From Tupaia tana (Eukaryota; Chordata; Mammalia; Scandentia; Tupaiidae), in NCBI GenBank assembly GCA_026018925.1, contig JAKSZU010000009.1, forward strand, positions 86,812,139-86,876,138: a stretch of DNA of 64,000 nucleotides. Reading direction: 5' to 3'. Of this stretch, positions 54,812 through 64,000 are shown piece after piece. The position numbers and the translations under genes were made by a program. Numbering within the stretch: position 1 is the stretch's first letter; every line of letters begins with the position of its first letter. Under the pieces are notes generated by a model that was not told the DNA's origin, searched no databases, and worked only from the letters and a program-made list of their open reading frames with translations.

Positions 54812-55154
54812 ACTTTTTCTTTATTTTTCTGTGTTGTCTTTCCTTTCGTTGCATATTGTCCTCTCCTCCTTATTTTTTACCGTGCCAGACAGCCTAGACA
54901 GGCCTAGAATCATATATCTGAAATTTCCTAGGAAGGTAAGAGTCTTTGGGATCCTCCCTAGTACTGATCCCCTTTGAAATAGGAGATTCTGCTTGTTAGA
55001 CATTTCTGTAGAGTTCTCCCCTTGAAAACACATTGTTAAAAACAACAGAAGAGAGACTTCAACAAACAGCTATTCCCATCAAAAAGGAAAGACTCTTCCT
55101 TCTCCTGCGACAAAAGTTCTCCCAAGAAGTCTTTAAAAAGGAAGTAATCCTCCA

Positions 55155-56114
55155 ATGGCTAAAGGTAGAAAAAGAGCCTCAGGTCTGAATAAACAAGAAA
55201 ATATGTCTCCAACAAAGGAAAATGCCCCTCCATGTCTCGTAAATATGGAGGACGTTACCAAAATGACAGACACAGAATTCCGAACATTCATGGTGACCAA
55301 ATTCTGTGAATTGGAAAAAAAAAGAGACAACGAACTACAGGAAATTAGGAAGTCCTTCCAGGATATGAAAGAAGAAATGGATACTCTGAGAAAGAATCAG
55401 GTGGAACTATTAGAGATAAAGTCTATAATACAAGAAATCAAAAACTCTCTGGAAAGTATTAAGAGCCGATTAGACCATGCTGAAGATCGAATCTCTGAAG
55501 TAGAAGATAAAACCTCTGATCTAGAAAAAAACTACAAAAAGATCGAGAAAATAACTAAAAAACATGAGGATAATATACGAGAAATACTAGACTCTATTAG
55601 ACGCCCAAACATCAGAATAATCGGCATCCCAGAAGGTGAAGAAACTAATAGCGGAATGGAAAATCTATTCCATGACATCTTGGAAGAAAATTTCCCAAGC
55701 CTAGAGAGGCACCGAACCATCCGGACCCAAGAAATACAAAGGACCCCAAATAGAATCAACCCCAGAAGATCTTCCCCAAGGCACATCTTAGCCAGGCTGT
55801 CTAACGTCACAGAAAAAGACATGATACTAAAACTGGCAAGAGAGAAACGAGAAATAACTTACAAAGGCCATCCCATAAGACTAACACCAGACCTCTCATC
55901 AGAAACAATGCAAGCAAGAAAAGAATGGGAAGACATACTGAAAGTGTTAAGAGAGAAACAATTTCAGCCAAGACTATTATACCCTGCAAGATTATCCTTC
56001 ATTTGGGAAAAAAAGATTAAAATCTTCTCAGACAAACAAAACCTGAAAGAATTTGCCAACACCAGACCAGCTCTTCAAGAAATCCTGAAGAAAGTACTGT
56101 TCCAGGAAAACTAA
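55155..56114 (+). CDS. L1-F ORF1 protein, 319 residues, intact
   Basis: Nucleic-acid chaperone that coats L1 RNA in cytoplasmic particles. Order: basic N-terminus (1-40, MAKGRKRASGLNK), coiled coil (about 45-145, with heptads such as LEKKRDNELQEIRKSF), RRM-like domain (about 149-235, RPNIRIIGIPEGEE at 150-163) and C-terminal domain (about 236-319) with the RLTPDLSSETMQARKEW stretch and terminal FQEN. Human ORF1p has 338 residues, so the length is normal for the family. The chosen ATG (CCAATGG context) is conserved in L1-A, L1-Z and L1-E. No stop or frameshift is visible. Confidence 0.93.
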   Translation: MAKGRKRASGLNKQENMSPTKENAPPCLVNMEDVTKMTDTEFRTFMVTKFCELEKKRDNELQEIRKSFQDMKEEMDTLRKNQVELLEIKSIIQEIKNSLESIKSRLDHAEDRISEVEDKTSDLEKNYKKIEKITKKHEDNIREILDSIRRPNIRIIGIPEGEETNSGMENLFHDILEENFPSLERHRTIRTQEIQRTPNRINPRRSSPRHILARLSNVTEKDMILKLAREKREITYKGHPIRLTPDLSSETMQARKEWEDILKVLREKQFQPRLLYPARLSFIWEKKIKIFSDKQNLKEFANTRPALQEILKKVLFQEN

Positions 56115-56158
56115 AGACGCAACAGCCAGAAACAAAGAAATAACAGGCAACTAAGACA

Positions 56159-59100
56159 ATGGCTAACTTAAATGTCGGTACAGACCCTATAACATCGATA
56201 ATAACATTGAATGTTAATGGGTTAAATTCTCCAATCAAGAGACACAGACTGGCTGAATGGATGAAAAAACAGAAACCCTCTATCTGTTGCCTACAAGAAA
56301 CCCACCTCTTGGAAAAAGACATACATAGACTGAAAGTGAAAGGTTGGAAAAAGGTTTTCCATGCAGTTGGGAACCAAAAAAGAGCTGGAGTTGCGATACT
56401 AATTTCTGACAAAATAGGCTTTAAAACAAAAAGTGTCCGAAGAGACAAAGAAGGGCACTATATCATAGTAAAAGGCTCTATAGATCAAGAAGATATAACG
56501 CTAATTAATATCTATGCTCCTAACACAGGAGCACCCAAATATGTGAAGGAAAGATTGTTAGATCTGAAAGGGGAGATAGACTGCAACACACTAATTGTTG
56601 GAGATCTCAACACCGCATTATCCCCTCTGGACAGATCATCTAAGCAAAAAATAGGTAGAGAGATCAAGGATCTAAATGATACCATAAATCAATTGGACTT
56701 AACAGACATCTATAGAACTTTCCACCCAAAAACCACAAGATATAGTTTTTTCTCACCCCGACATGGAACTTTCTCGAAGATTGACCACATCATAGGACAC
56801 AAAGCAAGCCTCTGCAGATTCAGAGGCATAGAAACTATTTCCAGCATCTTCTCTGACCATGATGGAATTAAACTCGAGTTTAATTTCAAGAGAATTCCTC
56901 AAAAATACCTAAAAACATGGAAACTAAATAACCTACTCCTGAATGACTCCACTATTACCGAAGAAATAAAGTCCGAAATCAAAAGATTCATGGAAGCCAA
57001 TGACAATGAAGATACAAGTTTCCATAATCTTTGGGACACTGCCAAAGCAGTCATAAGAGGGAAGTTCATAGCAATTAGTGCACATAAGAGGAAGACAGAG
57101 AAAAGGCTAATGGATCACCTAACATCAAGCCTTAGAGAATTGGAAAAGCAACAGCAAAAAAATCCAAGAAATTACAGGAGAAAGGAAATAATAAAGATCC
57201 GAGCAGAAATAAATGAAATAGAAAAATAAACGTACTATACAGAAAGTAAGTGAAAGCAAAAGCTGGTTCTTTGAAAGGATAAACAAAATTGATACCCCAC
57301 TAGCGAGACTTATTAAGAAGAAGAGAGAAAGGAACCAGGTGAATCAAATCTGCAATGAGGCTGGTAACATAACAACAGACATAGTAGAAATTCAAAACAT
57401 CATTAGAGGATACTTTGAACATCTATACGCTAAGAAACAAGATAATCTGGATGAGATGGACAAATTCCTGGACAAATATAATCTACCAAGAATGAGCCAG
57501 GAAGAAATAGAAAGTCTGAATAGGCCCATAACAAGCCAGGAGATTGAATCAGTAATAAGTAACCTCCCAACAAAGAAAAGCCCTGGCCCCGATGGATTCA
57601 CCTCTGAATTCTACAAAACTTTCAAAGAAGAGTTAACTCCCATTCTGCTCAAATTATTTCTAAAGATCCAAAAGGGTGAATCTCTCCCTAATTCATTCTA
57701 TGAAGCCTCTGTCACCCTCATCCTCAAAACAGATAAAGACAGGACAAGGAAGGAAAACTATAGACCAATATCTCTGATGAACATAGACTCAAAGATTCTC
57801 AACAAGATACTAGCAAATCGTATTCAACAACTTATACAGAAGATCATACACCATGATCAGGTAGGCTTTATTCCAGGAATGCAAGGTTGGTTCAACATAC
57901 GCAAAACCATAAATGTAATACACCATATTAATAGGAAGAAAGACAAAAACCATATGGTCATATCGATTGACGCAGAAAAAGCATTTGATAAGATACAACA
58001 TCCCTTCATGATCAAGACTCTTAGCAAAATCGGCATAGAAGGGCCATTTCTCAATACAATAAAAGCCATCTATGAAAAACCCATAGCGAACATCATCCTG
58101 AACGGAGAAAAGCTGAAAGCTTTCCCACTAAACACAGGAACAAGACAAGGATGCCCACTTTCTCCTCTCCTTTTCAATATAGTACTGGAAGTCCTCGCCA
58201 ACGCAATCAGAAAAGAGGAAAAAATAAAGGGCATTCGAATAGGAAAAGAAGAGGTGAAACTCTCTCTATTTGCAGATGACATGATTGTATACATAGAAGA
58301 CCCAATGGTCTCCATGGAAAAACTACTGGAAGTAATACATGAATTCAGTAAAGTTGCAGGATATAAAATCAATATACAGAAATCGATAGCATTTCTATAT
58401 ACGAATAACAGGCAGACTGAGATAGAACTGAAAAAACTTATTTCGTTTACCATAGCCACTAAAAGTATAAGATATTTAGGAATAAATCTAACCAAAGAAG
58501 TTAAAGACCTCCACAAGGAAAACTACGAGAAGGTAAAAAAAGAAATTGAAAATGACACAAAAAAATGGAAGGACATCCCATGTTCATGGATTGGAAGAGT
58601 TAATATAATCAAAATGGCAATTCTACCCAAATTAATCTACCTATTTAATGCAATGCCAATCAAAGTACCAGACACATTCTTCACAGATCTAGAAAAGACA
58701 ATCTTAAAATTTGTCTGGAATCATAAAAGACCCCGTATTGCCAAAGCACTTCTACACAAGAAGAATGCAGTGGGTGGCATCTCAATCCCCGATCCAAAAA
58801 TATATTACAAAGCTGTGGTAATAAAGACAGCATGGTATTGGCACAGAAACAGACATGTGGACCAATGGAACAGAATAGAGTCCCCAGAAATAAGTGCCCA
58901 AACATACAGTCAACTGATCTTTGACAAGGGGTACCAGTCAATCCAGTGGGAAAATGAAAGCCTCTTCAGCAAGTGGTGCTGGAGAAACTGGACTTCCACT
59001 TGCAGAAAGATGAATCTGAACCCCTACCTCTCTCCTTTGACAAGAATCAAGTCAAGGTGGATCAAGGATCTAAATCTAAGACCTCAAACTATAAAGCTGC

Positions 59101-60017
59101 TCCTGGAGAATGCTGGGGAAACTCTGGGAGACATTGGTGTAGGGAAAGACTTCCTAAAGAAGACCCTCAAAGCAGAGTCCATCGTCCACAAAATAGACAA
59201 GTGGGATTACATCAGACTAAGAAGTTTCTGCATGGCCAAAGACACAGTAGTTAGTGTGAATCGACAGCCCTCAGAATGGGAAAATATTTTTGTAAATGTT
59301 GCATCAGATAAGGGACTGATAACCAGAATACACAAGGAACTAAAAAAGGTGTTTCGAAAAAAGATGAGCAACCCTATTAAAAGATGGGAGAAGGAGATGA
59401 AGAAAACACTCTCTAAAGATGACATACGAATGGCCAAAAGGCATATGAAAAAATGTTCAACCTCCCTCATCGTAAGGGAAATGCAGATAAAAACAACAAT
59501 GAGGTACCACCTAACCCCAGTCAGATTGTCTAATATTAAAAAAACAAAAAATGATAAGTGTTGGCGGGGGTGTGGTGAAAGGGGAACTCTTTTACACTGC
59601 TGGTGGGAATGTAGATTGGTCCAACCACTGTGGAGAATAATTTGGAGATTCCTCAAAAATCTACAGATAGATCTGCCATATGATCCAGAGATCCCACTCC
59701 TCGGTATCTACCCAAAAGACAGAAGAATCCTTCATTGGAAAAGTGCTTGCACATCGATGTTTATTGCGGCACTATTCACAATTGCTAAGTCATGGAACCA
59801 ACCCAGATGCCCCCGTATGGAGGAATGGATTGAAAAACTGTGGCACATATACTCTATGGAATACTACTCAGCCATAAAAACCAACAGAGCCCTGGCTTTT
59901 GACAGAAAGTGGAAGAATATGGAAGATGTACTGCTGAGTGAGGCAAGCCAGGCTATGAAGGAGAGACATTGTATGTCCCCACTTAACATATACCGTTTGT
60001 CTGCATTCTATGTCTGA
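56159..60017 (+). pseudogene. L1-F ORF2 (endonuclease/reverse transcriptase), single frameshift
   Basis: First frame: 356 codons (56159-57229). It holds the APE-type endonuclease, with the Asn loop (NVNGLN), QETHL, GDLNT and SDHDGI catalytic motifs, and the start of the linker. Second frame: from the stop at 57229 on, labelled from Met 57339 to 60017. It holds the reverse transcriptase, with PGPDGF, FADD (58269-58280) and the Cys-rich motif with all its Cys/His (about 59559-59613). The frames differ by one extra base, most simply in the five-A run at 57222-57226. Total coding length is about 1,285 codons, close to human ORF2 (1,275). Otherwise the gene looks intact; an assembly or read error in the A-run cannot be excluded. 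Confidence 0.9.
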
Positions 60018-60291
60018 AACTGATTGACCAACAGTTGAACAAACACAAGAGATGGGTGTGAATGTCAGATGAGGTGTATGTGGAGGAGTGGGGCCCAACG
60101 AAAGACATTTGGAGAAGGGATACAGAGGTAGAGCATTGACGGGATGGGGAGGTGTGGTGTTATCTGTTGAAGATATTTCGATCAACGGGTCTGGGGAGAA
60201 ATGTTCACATATCGAAATGGTCTCATTGTAAGCCAAACAATATGATTGAAAGTATATACAAAAATAAATAAAGTAATTAATAAAAAAAAAA
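60018..60291 (+). terminator. L1-F 3' UTR and first poly(A) signal
   Basis: Conserved 3' UTR ending AAAATAAATAAAGTAATTAA and a 10-base A-run at 60282-60291. AATAAA motifs lie 15-25 bases before the run. This is the normal L1 end seen in L1-A and L1-C. Confidence 0.82.
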
Positions 60292-60574
60292 TATTCTTAA
60301 ATTGTAGACAGGATTAAGCCTAAGCTCATCCTGACAGCAATATCACAAAGTACAAATTGTTGGGGTCTGAATTAATGTGGTTTTAGGTATATCCATTCAT
60401 AATTGAATGCCATTGTGTAGTTTGTATTATCTATCTTTAGTAGTGATGGGAATAACCAGATTGAGTGGGTGGCCAGTTATTGACCCATAGCAAAGTTGCA
60501 GAGTTGTTCATAATACAATTAAGAATAAAAGAAATGGGGATTTAGTGAAATTTAAAAAAAAAAAAAAAAAAAAA
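60292..60574 (+). other. Probable 3'-transduced sequence and final A tail of L1-F
   Basis: 260 bp with no similarity to the other L1 3' ends, carrying AATAAA at 60524-60529 and then the A tail (60554-60574) directly before the right TSD. A transcript that read past the weak L1 signal would produce this. Confidence 0.8.
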
Positions 60575-60594
60575 GTGTGTAGTCTTTGTGGCTA

Positions 60595-60810
60595 CTGAAA
60601 GTGACTTGGAATTTAGAATCAGAAGTTCTGTGTGTAACACCTGGCTGCATTATAGACTAGATTATGACCTTGGTTAATCAGCTACCTCAAACAACTAATC
60701 AACTATCCCTGTCCTATTACTTATCTCAGAAAGTTATTGGGAAAATAAAATGTAATAATATATTTGAAAGCATGTTGTAAATTCTAAAGTTCTATGGAAA
60801 TTATATCATC
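60595..60810 (+). mobile_element. MIR relic
   Basis: GAATTTAGAATCAGAAG, ACCTGGCTGCAT, TGACCTTGGTTAATCAGCTA and TTACTTATCTCAGAAAGTTA followed by AAATAAAATGTAATAATAT match the order of MIR (tRNA-like head, core, tail). Confidence 0.78.
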
Positions 60811-60912
60811 ATCACCACTCACAGTGGCAGAGATAACAATCTGCTAAAATAGCTTCCCATACATTGTCATGAAGGACATTTTCCCCTTCACTCAGAGTCA
60901 CATGGCACTTTT

Positions 60913-61172
60913 TTTTTTTTTTTTGGTTGCTATAGGGTGCATGTGCTCACTTAAGAGAGACACTGAGAGAGAGTAAAAAAAAATGAGAAATCACCACTCC
61001 CCAGAGGGATGGCCATGCCACAACTTCTCCTCTATTCCTCTCTTGGGACTTTTGGAGCACTCATGCACATGCACCCAGTGTGTTTTTCAAGTGTCTGGGT
61101 CCAGGACTCAAATAGCACAATTGGCCATGTGGGATCTAACTTCTTTAACCTCCACACCATCTGCTGGCCTAT
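60913..61172 (-). mobile_element. tRNA-derived SINE, copy 19
   Basis: Minus-strand, moderately diverged. Imperfect TSD ACATGGCACTTTT (60900-60912) and ACATAGCAACTTTT (61173-61186). Confidence 0.87.
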
Positions 61173-61982
61173 ACATAGCAACTTTTAAAGCATGCAACTT
61201 CCAGATAGTCTCTGATTCAAAATTTGGCATTATGACTTGATTCTGTTACTGCATAGGAAAATAGTGAGAATTGACATTTCATAGAAATACTAGAAAATAT
61301 GTGGTGGTGGAACTTCAGCTGTGAACTAATGCTTTCAAAAACTTAAAATGAAGATTTTCTGCTGAGAGTTCTTCCTCATTTATTTCTAGTGGGTAGTGTT
61401 ACCTGTCTTTTTGTCTCCAGTTCTCTCTGTCTCTCTGTGTCTGAGTCTTTTAATTTTTAATTTTTTTTTAAGATAAAGTATTCTCTGGGCTTTCAAGGCC
61501 CTTTATTGTGTTAATAGATACCTCTCTCCTTCTGTTTAGGAAAGGCACAAACCCAGGCCCATCTCCACATGGATCCTGAACTTCAGCTGTGAACTAGTGC
61601 TTTTGCACAGCTCTTGTGCACCCCACGGTTTTCAATTTTTGCATTTTAATAGTAAAAGCTATAGTTTTTTATTATCCTTTTTTTCTTATTATTTTATGTT
61701 TTCTTCTTTCCTTTCCTTTAATGCTTTTCTTTCTTTCTTTTTTTTTTAATCTTTACTCATTTGCTTCTCAGCCTTGCTCACTAAGTGTCTAGACAGGTCC
61801 CAGTGAAAAGAATCTATACATCTTAATGCAGTTAGGGTCAGAATATTCCTCTATTCCCACTGATTCTGATTCACAAAGAGTGAGAACGGAACAGAAGAGA
61901 GATTGCAGATCACCTCCTCCTGCATGCCTCTGAACACTCAGACTGAACATCAAGAATTACAAGAAAACACACCATCCATCTG

Positions 61983-62987
61983 ATGACTAGAAATCACTGC
62001 AGGTTCACAAAAAATATGGAAAAAACAAGAAAATACCTCTCCTCCAAGGAAAAACAAGTCGTCTTCATCCTCAGACAGTATGATAAAATTAATGGAAATA
62101 TCTCATAAAGAATTTAGAATTTTCATGGTGACAAAGCTCACAGAGATCGAAGAGAAGAGAGACAATGAGCTGCTGAAAAGGCAGAGAAAAGAAGCTGACA
62201 AGCTTCAAGAGGTGAGGAAATTCTTGCAAGATCTTAAAGAGGAATTACACACTTTAAAAAAGAATCAAGTGACCTGTTAGAGATGAAGACTATAATACAG
62301 GAAGTCAAAGTCTCCCTCGAAAGTATTCAAAGTGGACTAGATCACACTGAAAATTGAATCTCAGCTGTAGAAGATAGAATTACTGGCCTAGAAAAATCTA
62401 CCACGAAGACTGAGGAAATTGTCCAAAAACATGAGAATACTATACAAGAAATACTAGATACCATCAAACATCCAAATATCTGGATAATTGGTATCCCAGA
62501 ATGGGAAAAGACCCATAAGGGCACTGACAATCTATTCCATGAAATCCTGGAAAAAAAAAAAAAACTTTCCAAACCTAGAGAAGCATTCAAAAATCCAGTC
62601 CCAAGAAATACAAAGGACCCCAAATAGAATCAACCCAACAAGATCTTCTCCAAGACACATTATAGCCAGACTGAGCAAAACCACAGACAAAGACAAGATA
62701 CTAAGATTGTCAAGAGAGAAATGGCAAGTTACCTACAAAGGATATATCATCAGGCTGACAGTGGATCTCTCATCAGAAACAATGCGAGTGAGGAAAGAAT
62801 GGGGAAATATATTCAAAGTGTTAAGGAAAAAGCAATTGCAACCACGGATACTATACCCAGCAAGATTATCCTTAATATGGGAAGAAAAGACAAGAACGTT
62901 CTCAGATTAACAAAATCTGAAAGAATTTATCAACACCAGACCAGATCTCCAAGAAATTCTTCAGGGAGTGCTATACCAGGAAAATTA
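61983..62987 (+). pseudogene. HAL1-3 ORF1, broken
   Basis: Begins MTRNHC and ends QEN, like HAL1-D. A frameshift comes within the first 40 codons; the coiled coil is open at 62080-62280 with the HAL1-type insertion (LKRQRKEADKL) and then stops; an expanded A-run at 62550-62563 shifts the RRM-like part, which continues to 62910. Not functional. Confidence 0.86.
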
Positions 62988-63195
62988 AATATAGTCACAC
63001 AGAAATAAGACTTCAAAAACTAAGAAAATGGCCAACTTAATCGTGGGAACAAGTCTGGAGTTGAATATTATATCCCAGAATTTAATTGGGAAAATTGAAT
63101 CACAACAAAAGATTAAGTACACGAGACTGAACTGGTGAAATAGAATTTCATGACTTTACTAAAACATTGTTGATTTTTTTTCTAGGCTTTTTTTT

Positions 63196-63460
63196 CTTTT
63201 TTTTTTTCTTTTTTTGGGAGAGGTTTTTGCTATAGGGTGCGTGTGCTCGCCAGACAGAGACAGACAGACAGAAAGTGAGAAATCACCCCCCCAGAGGGGA
63301 TGGCCACGCCGCAATCCCTTCTCCTCCATTCTCCTCTTGGAATCTTGGGCATGCACGCACACGCTCCTGGCGTGAGTTTTAAGCCACTGGGTCCGGGACG
63401 CGAATCGCAGTCAACTACGTGGGAGTCCAGCGACATAGCCATTACACTAACTGCTGGTCC
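63196..63460 (-). mobile_element. tRNA-derived SINE, copy 20
   Basis: Minus-strand copy in the HAL1-3 3' region. TSD CTAGGCTTTTTTTT (63182-63195) and CTAGGCTTTGTTTT (63461-63474). It has retained CpGs, so it is young. Confidence 0.92.
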
Positions 63461-64000
63461 CTAGGCTTTGTTTTCTGATTTTAAGGATTTTTGTCTTGTC
63501 TTGAGCTGCCGATAGGTTCATGTACCTACTATTTGAACAGAACCCCAACCTGTTTCCTGGCTTTAAGTTTTAAGCATATTTCATTAGCATTTTTTTTATT
63601 TATTAAAGTTAAATTTGCTTTTCTTGAAATCGAAAAATATAGTAAAAATTATATAATTCTACTCTGAGTTTTATGCCTTAAGTCAGGCATGTGTTCATAG
63701 ATATGTAAATATTAGTAGAGCTTGCTATTGAAAGTAGTTAGATTATTTAAGAAATTTTGTGAATAAATATAATGGGGAAAAAGGAATGGAAAACAACTTT
63801 GGACACCTGAGATAGTGTGGGAGGAGCATGGGAAATGGCAGAGGGTGAGAAATAGGGGGAAATATATATATATTTGAAACTAGAAATATATGAAACTAGA
63901 AATGGAAAATTATTGACAATAACATGTATGATTAAGCTACTATGCAACATCTTCTGGATGGGAAATTACATTTTGTATGCTGTGACAATGCTCAGTGAAT

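Larger units (their letters stand above)
51962..60567 (+). mobile_element. L1-F, young full-length L1 with long promoter array and 3' extension
   Basis: 8.6-kb insertion between perfect 19-bp TSDs. Order: 19 full monomers plus one partial with three linkers (51962-54777), CpG hairpin, leader, ORF1 (open), 44-nt gap, ORF2 (one frameshift), 3' UTR, first A-run, 260-bp extra sequence, final A tail. The identical TSDs, near-identical monomers, open ORF1 and ten undecayed CpGs in the hairpin all point to a recent insertion. It is the best candidate in the window for a copy whose close relatives still move. Confidence 0.94.
61305..64000 (+). mobile_element. HAL1-3, plus-strand half-L1, cut by the window end
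   Basis: 5' UTR with two units 268 bp apart (AACTTCAGCTGTGAACTA at 61311 and 61579), decayed hairpin (61604-61628, followed by GGTTTTCAATTTT as in HAL1-D), ORF1 (61983-62987), 3' region with a SINE (63196-63460) and the terminal module at 63770-64000. The A tail should lie just past the window. No ORF2. Confidence 0.85.

Noticed and set aside
57339-60017. Separate 892-residue reverse-transcriptase gene
   Set aside because: It is the second part of L1-F ORF2, separated from the endonuclease by a one-base shift; homology continues upstream of its first Met.
60282-60291. Taking the first A-run as the end of L1-F
   Set aside because: No target-site duplication follows it; the exact 19-bp repeat lies after the second A tail at 60568.

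Overview
The window is eukaryotic, almost certainly a placental mammal. It holds LINE-1 (L1) copies with recognisable ORF1 and ORF2, ORF1-only 'half-L1' (HAL1) elements, about twenty copies of one tRNA-derived SINE, a betaretrovirus-like endogenous provirus, and old MIR, MER5-like and other class II relics. The SINE (tRNA-like head with A and B boxes, central body, CT-rich end, A tail) resembles, from memory, the CYN SINEs of colugos (Dermoptera). That is a moderate-confidence guess; no database was searched. I see no host protein-coding exon and no functional RNA gene.

Layout. 1-32177 is a nested stack. A minus-strand L1 (L1-Z) was entered by a minus-strand L1 of another subfamily (L1-H, 1118-24589). 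L1-H was entered by a plus-strand L1 (L1-A, 3426-20437). L1-A received a minus-strand L1 (L1-B, 5532-11991), two SINEs and a truncated L1 (L1-C, 15563-19947). L1-C finally received a complete HAL1 (HAL1-D, 17183-19828) with an open 333-residue ORF1. L1-Z also took a second HAL1 (24777-27487). Most steps are marked by target-site duplications (TSDs). 32178-39521 is older sequence with many SINEs, a DNA transposon, MIR and MER5-like relics and an old L1 piece. 39522-42449 is a minus-strand, internally deleted provirus. 43112-51557 is a minus-strand HAL1 split by a minus-strand L1 (L1-E). 51962-60567 is a young full-length plus-strand L1 (L1-F). After it come a MIR, a SINE and a fourth HAL1 that runs to the window end.

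How the parts work together. L1 ORF1 is an RNA-binding chaperone and ORF2 an endonuclease/reverse transcriptase. HAL1 and the SINE have no reverse transcriptase and must borrow it. Transcription starts in tandem promoter monomers, and four monomer classes coexist here: about 133 bp (L1-A, L1-Z), 129 bp (L1-F), about 162 bp (L1-H, L1-B) and about 270-308 bp (HAL1).

Most interesting. (1) The L1-F promoter array has 9+5+5 monomers separated by 104-105 bp linkers. Each linker starts GTAGGT, has a branch-point-like TTAAC and a pyrimidine tract, and ends CAG. Its exact removal recreates the ordinary monomer junction, so the linkers look like small introns. (2) HAL1-D and L1-F share a CpG-saturated 12-bp stem upstream of ORF1, with one compensatory base-pair change and a conserved T:G wobble, which suggests an RNA structure. 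(3) HAL1-D is a complete ORF1-only retrotransposon whose ORF1 carries an 11-residue coiled-coil insertion. (4) L1-F has a 19-bp TSD and a probable 3' transduction, and its ORF2 shows only one frameshift.
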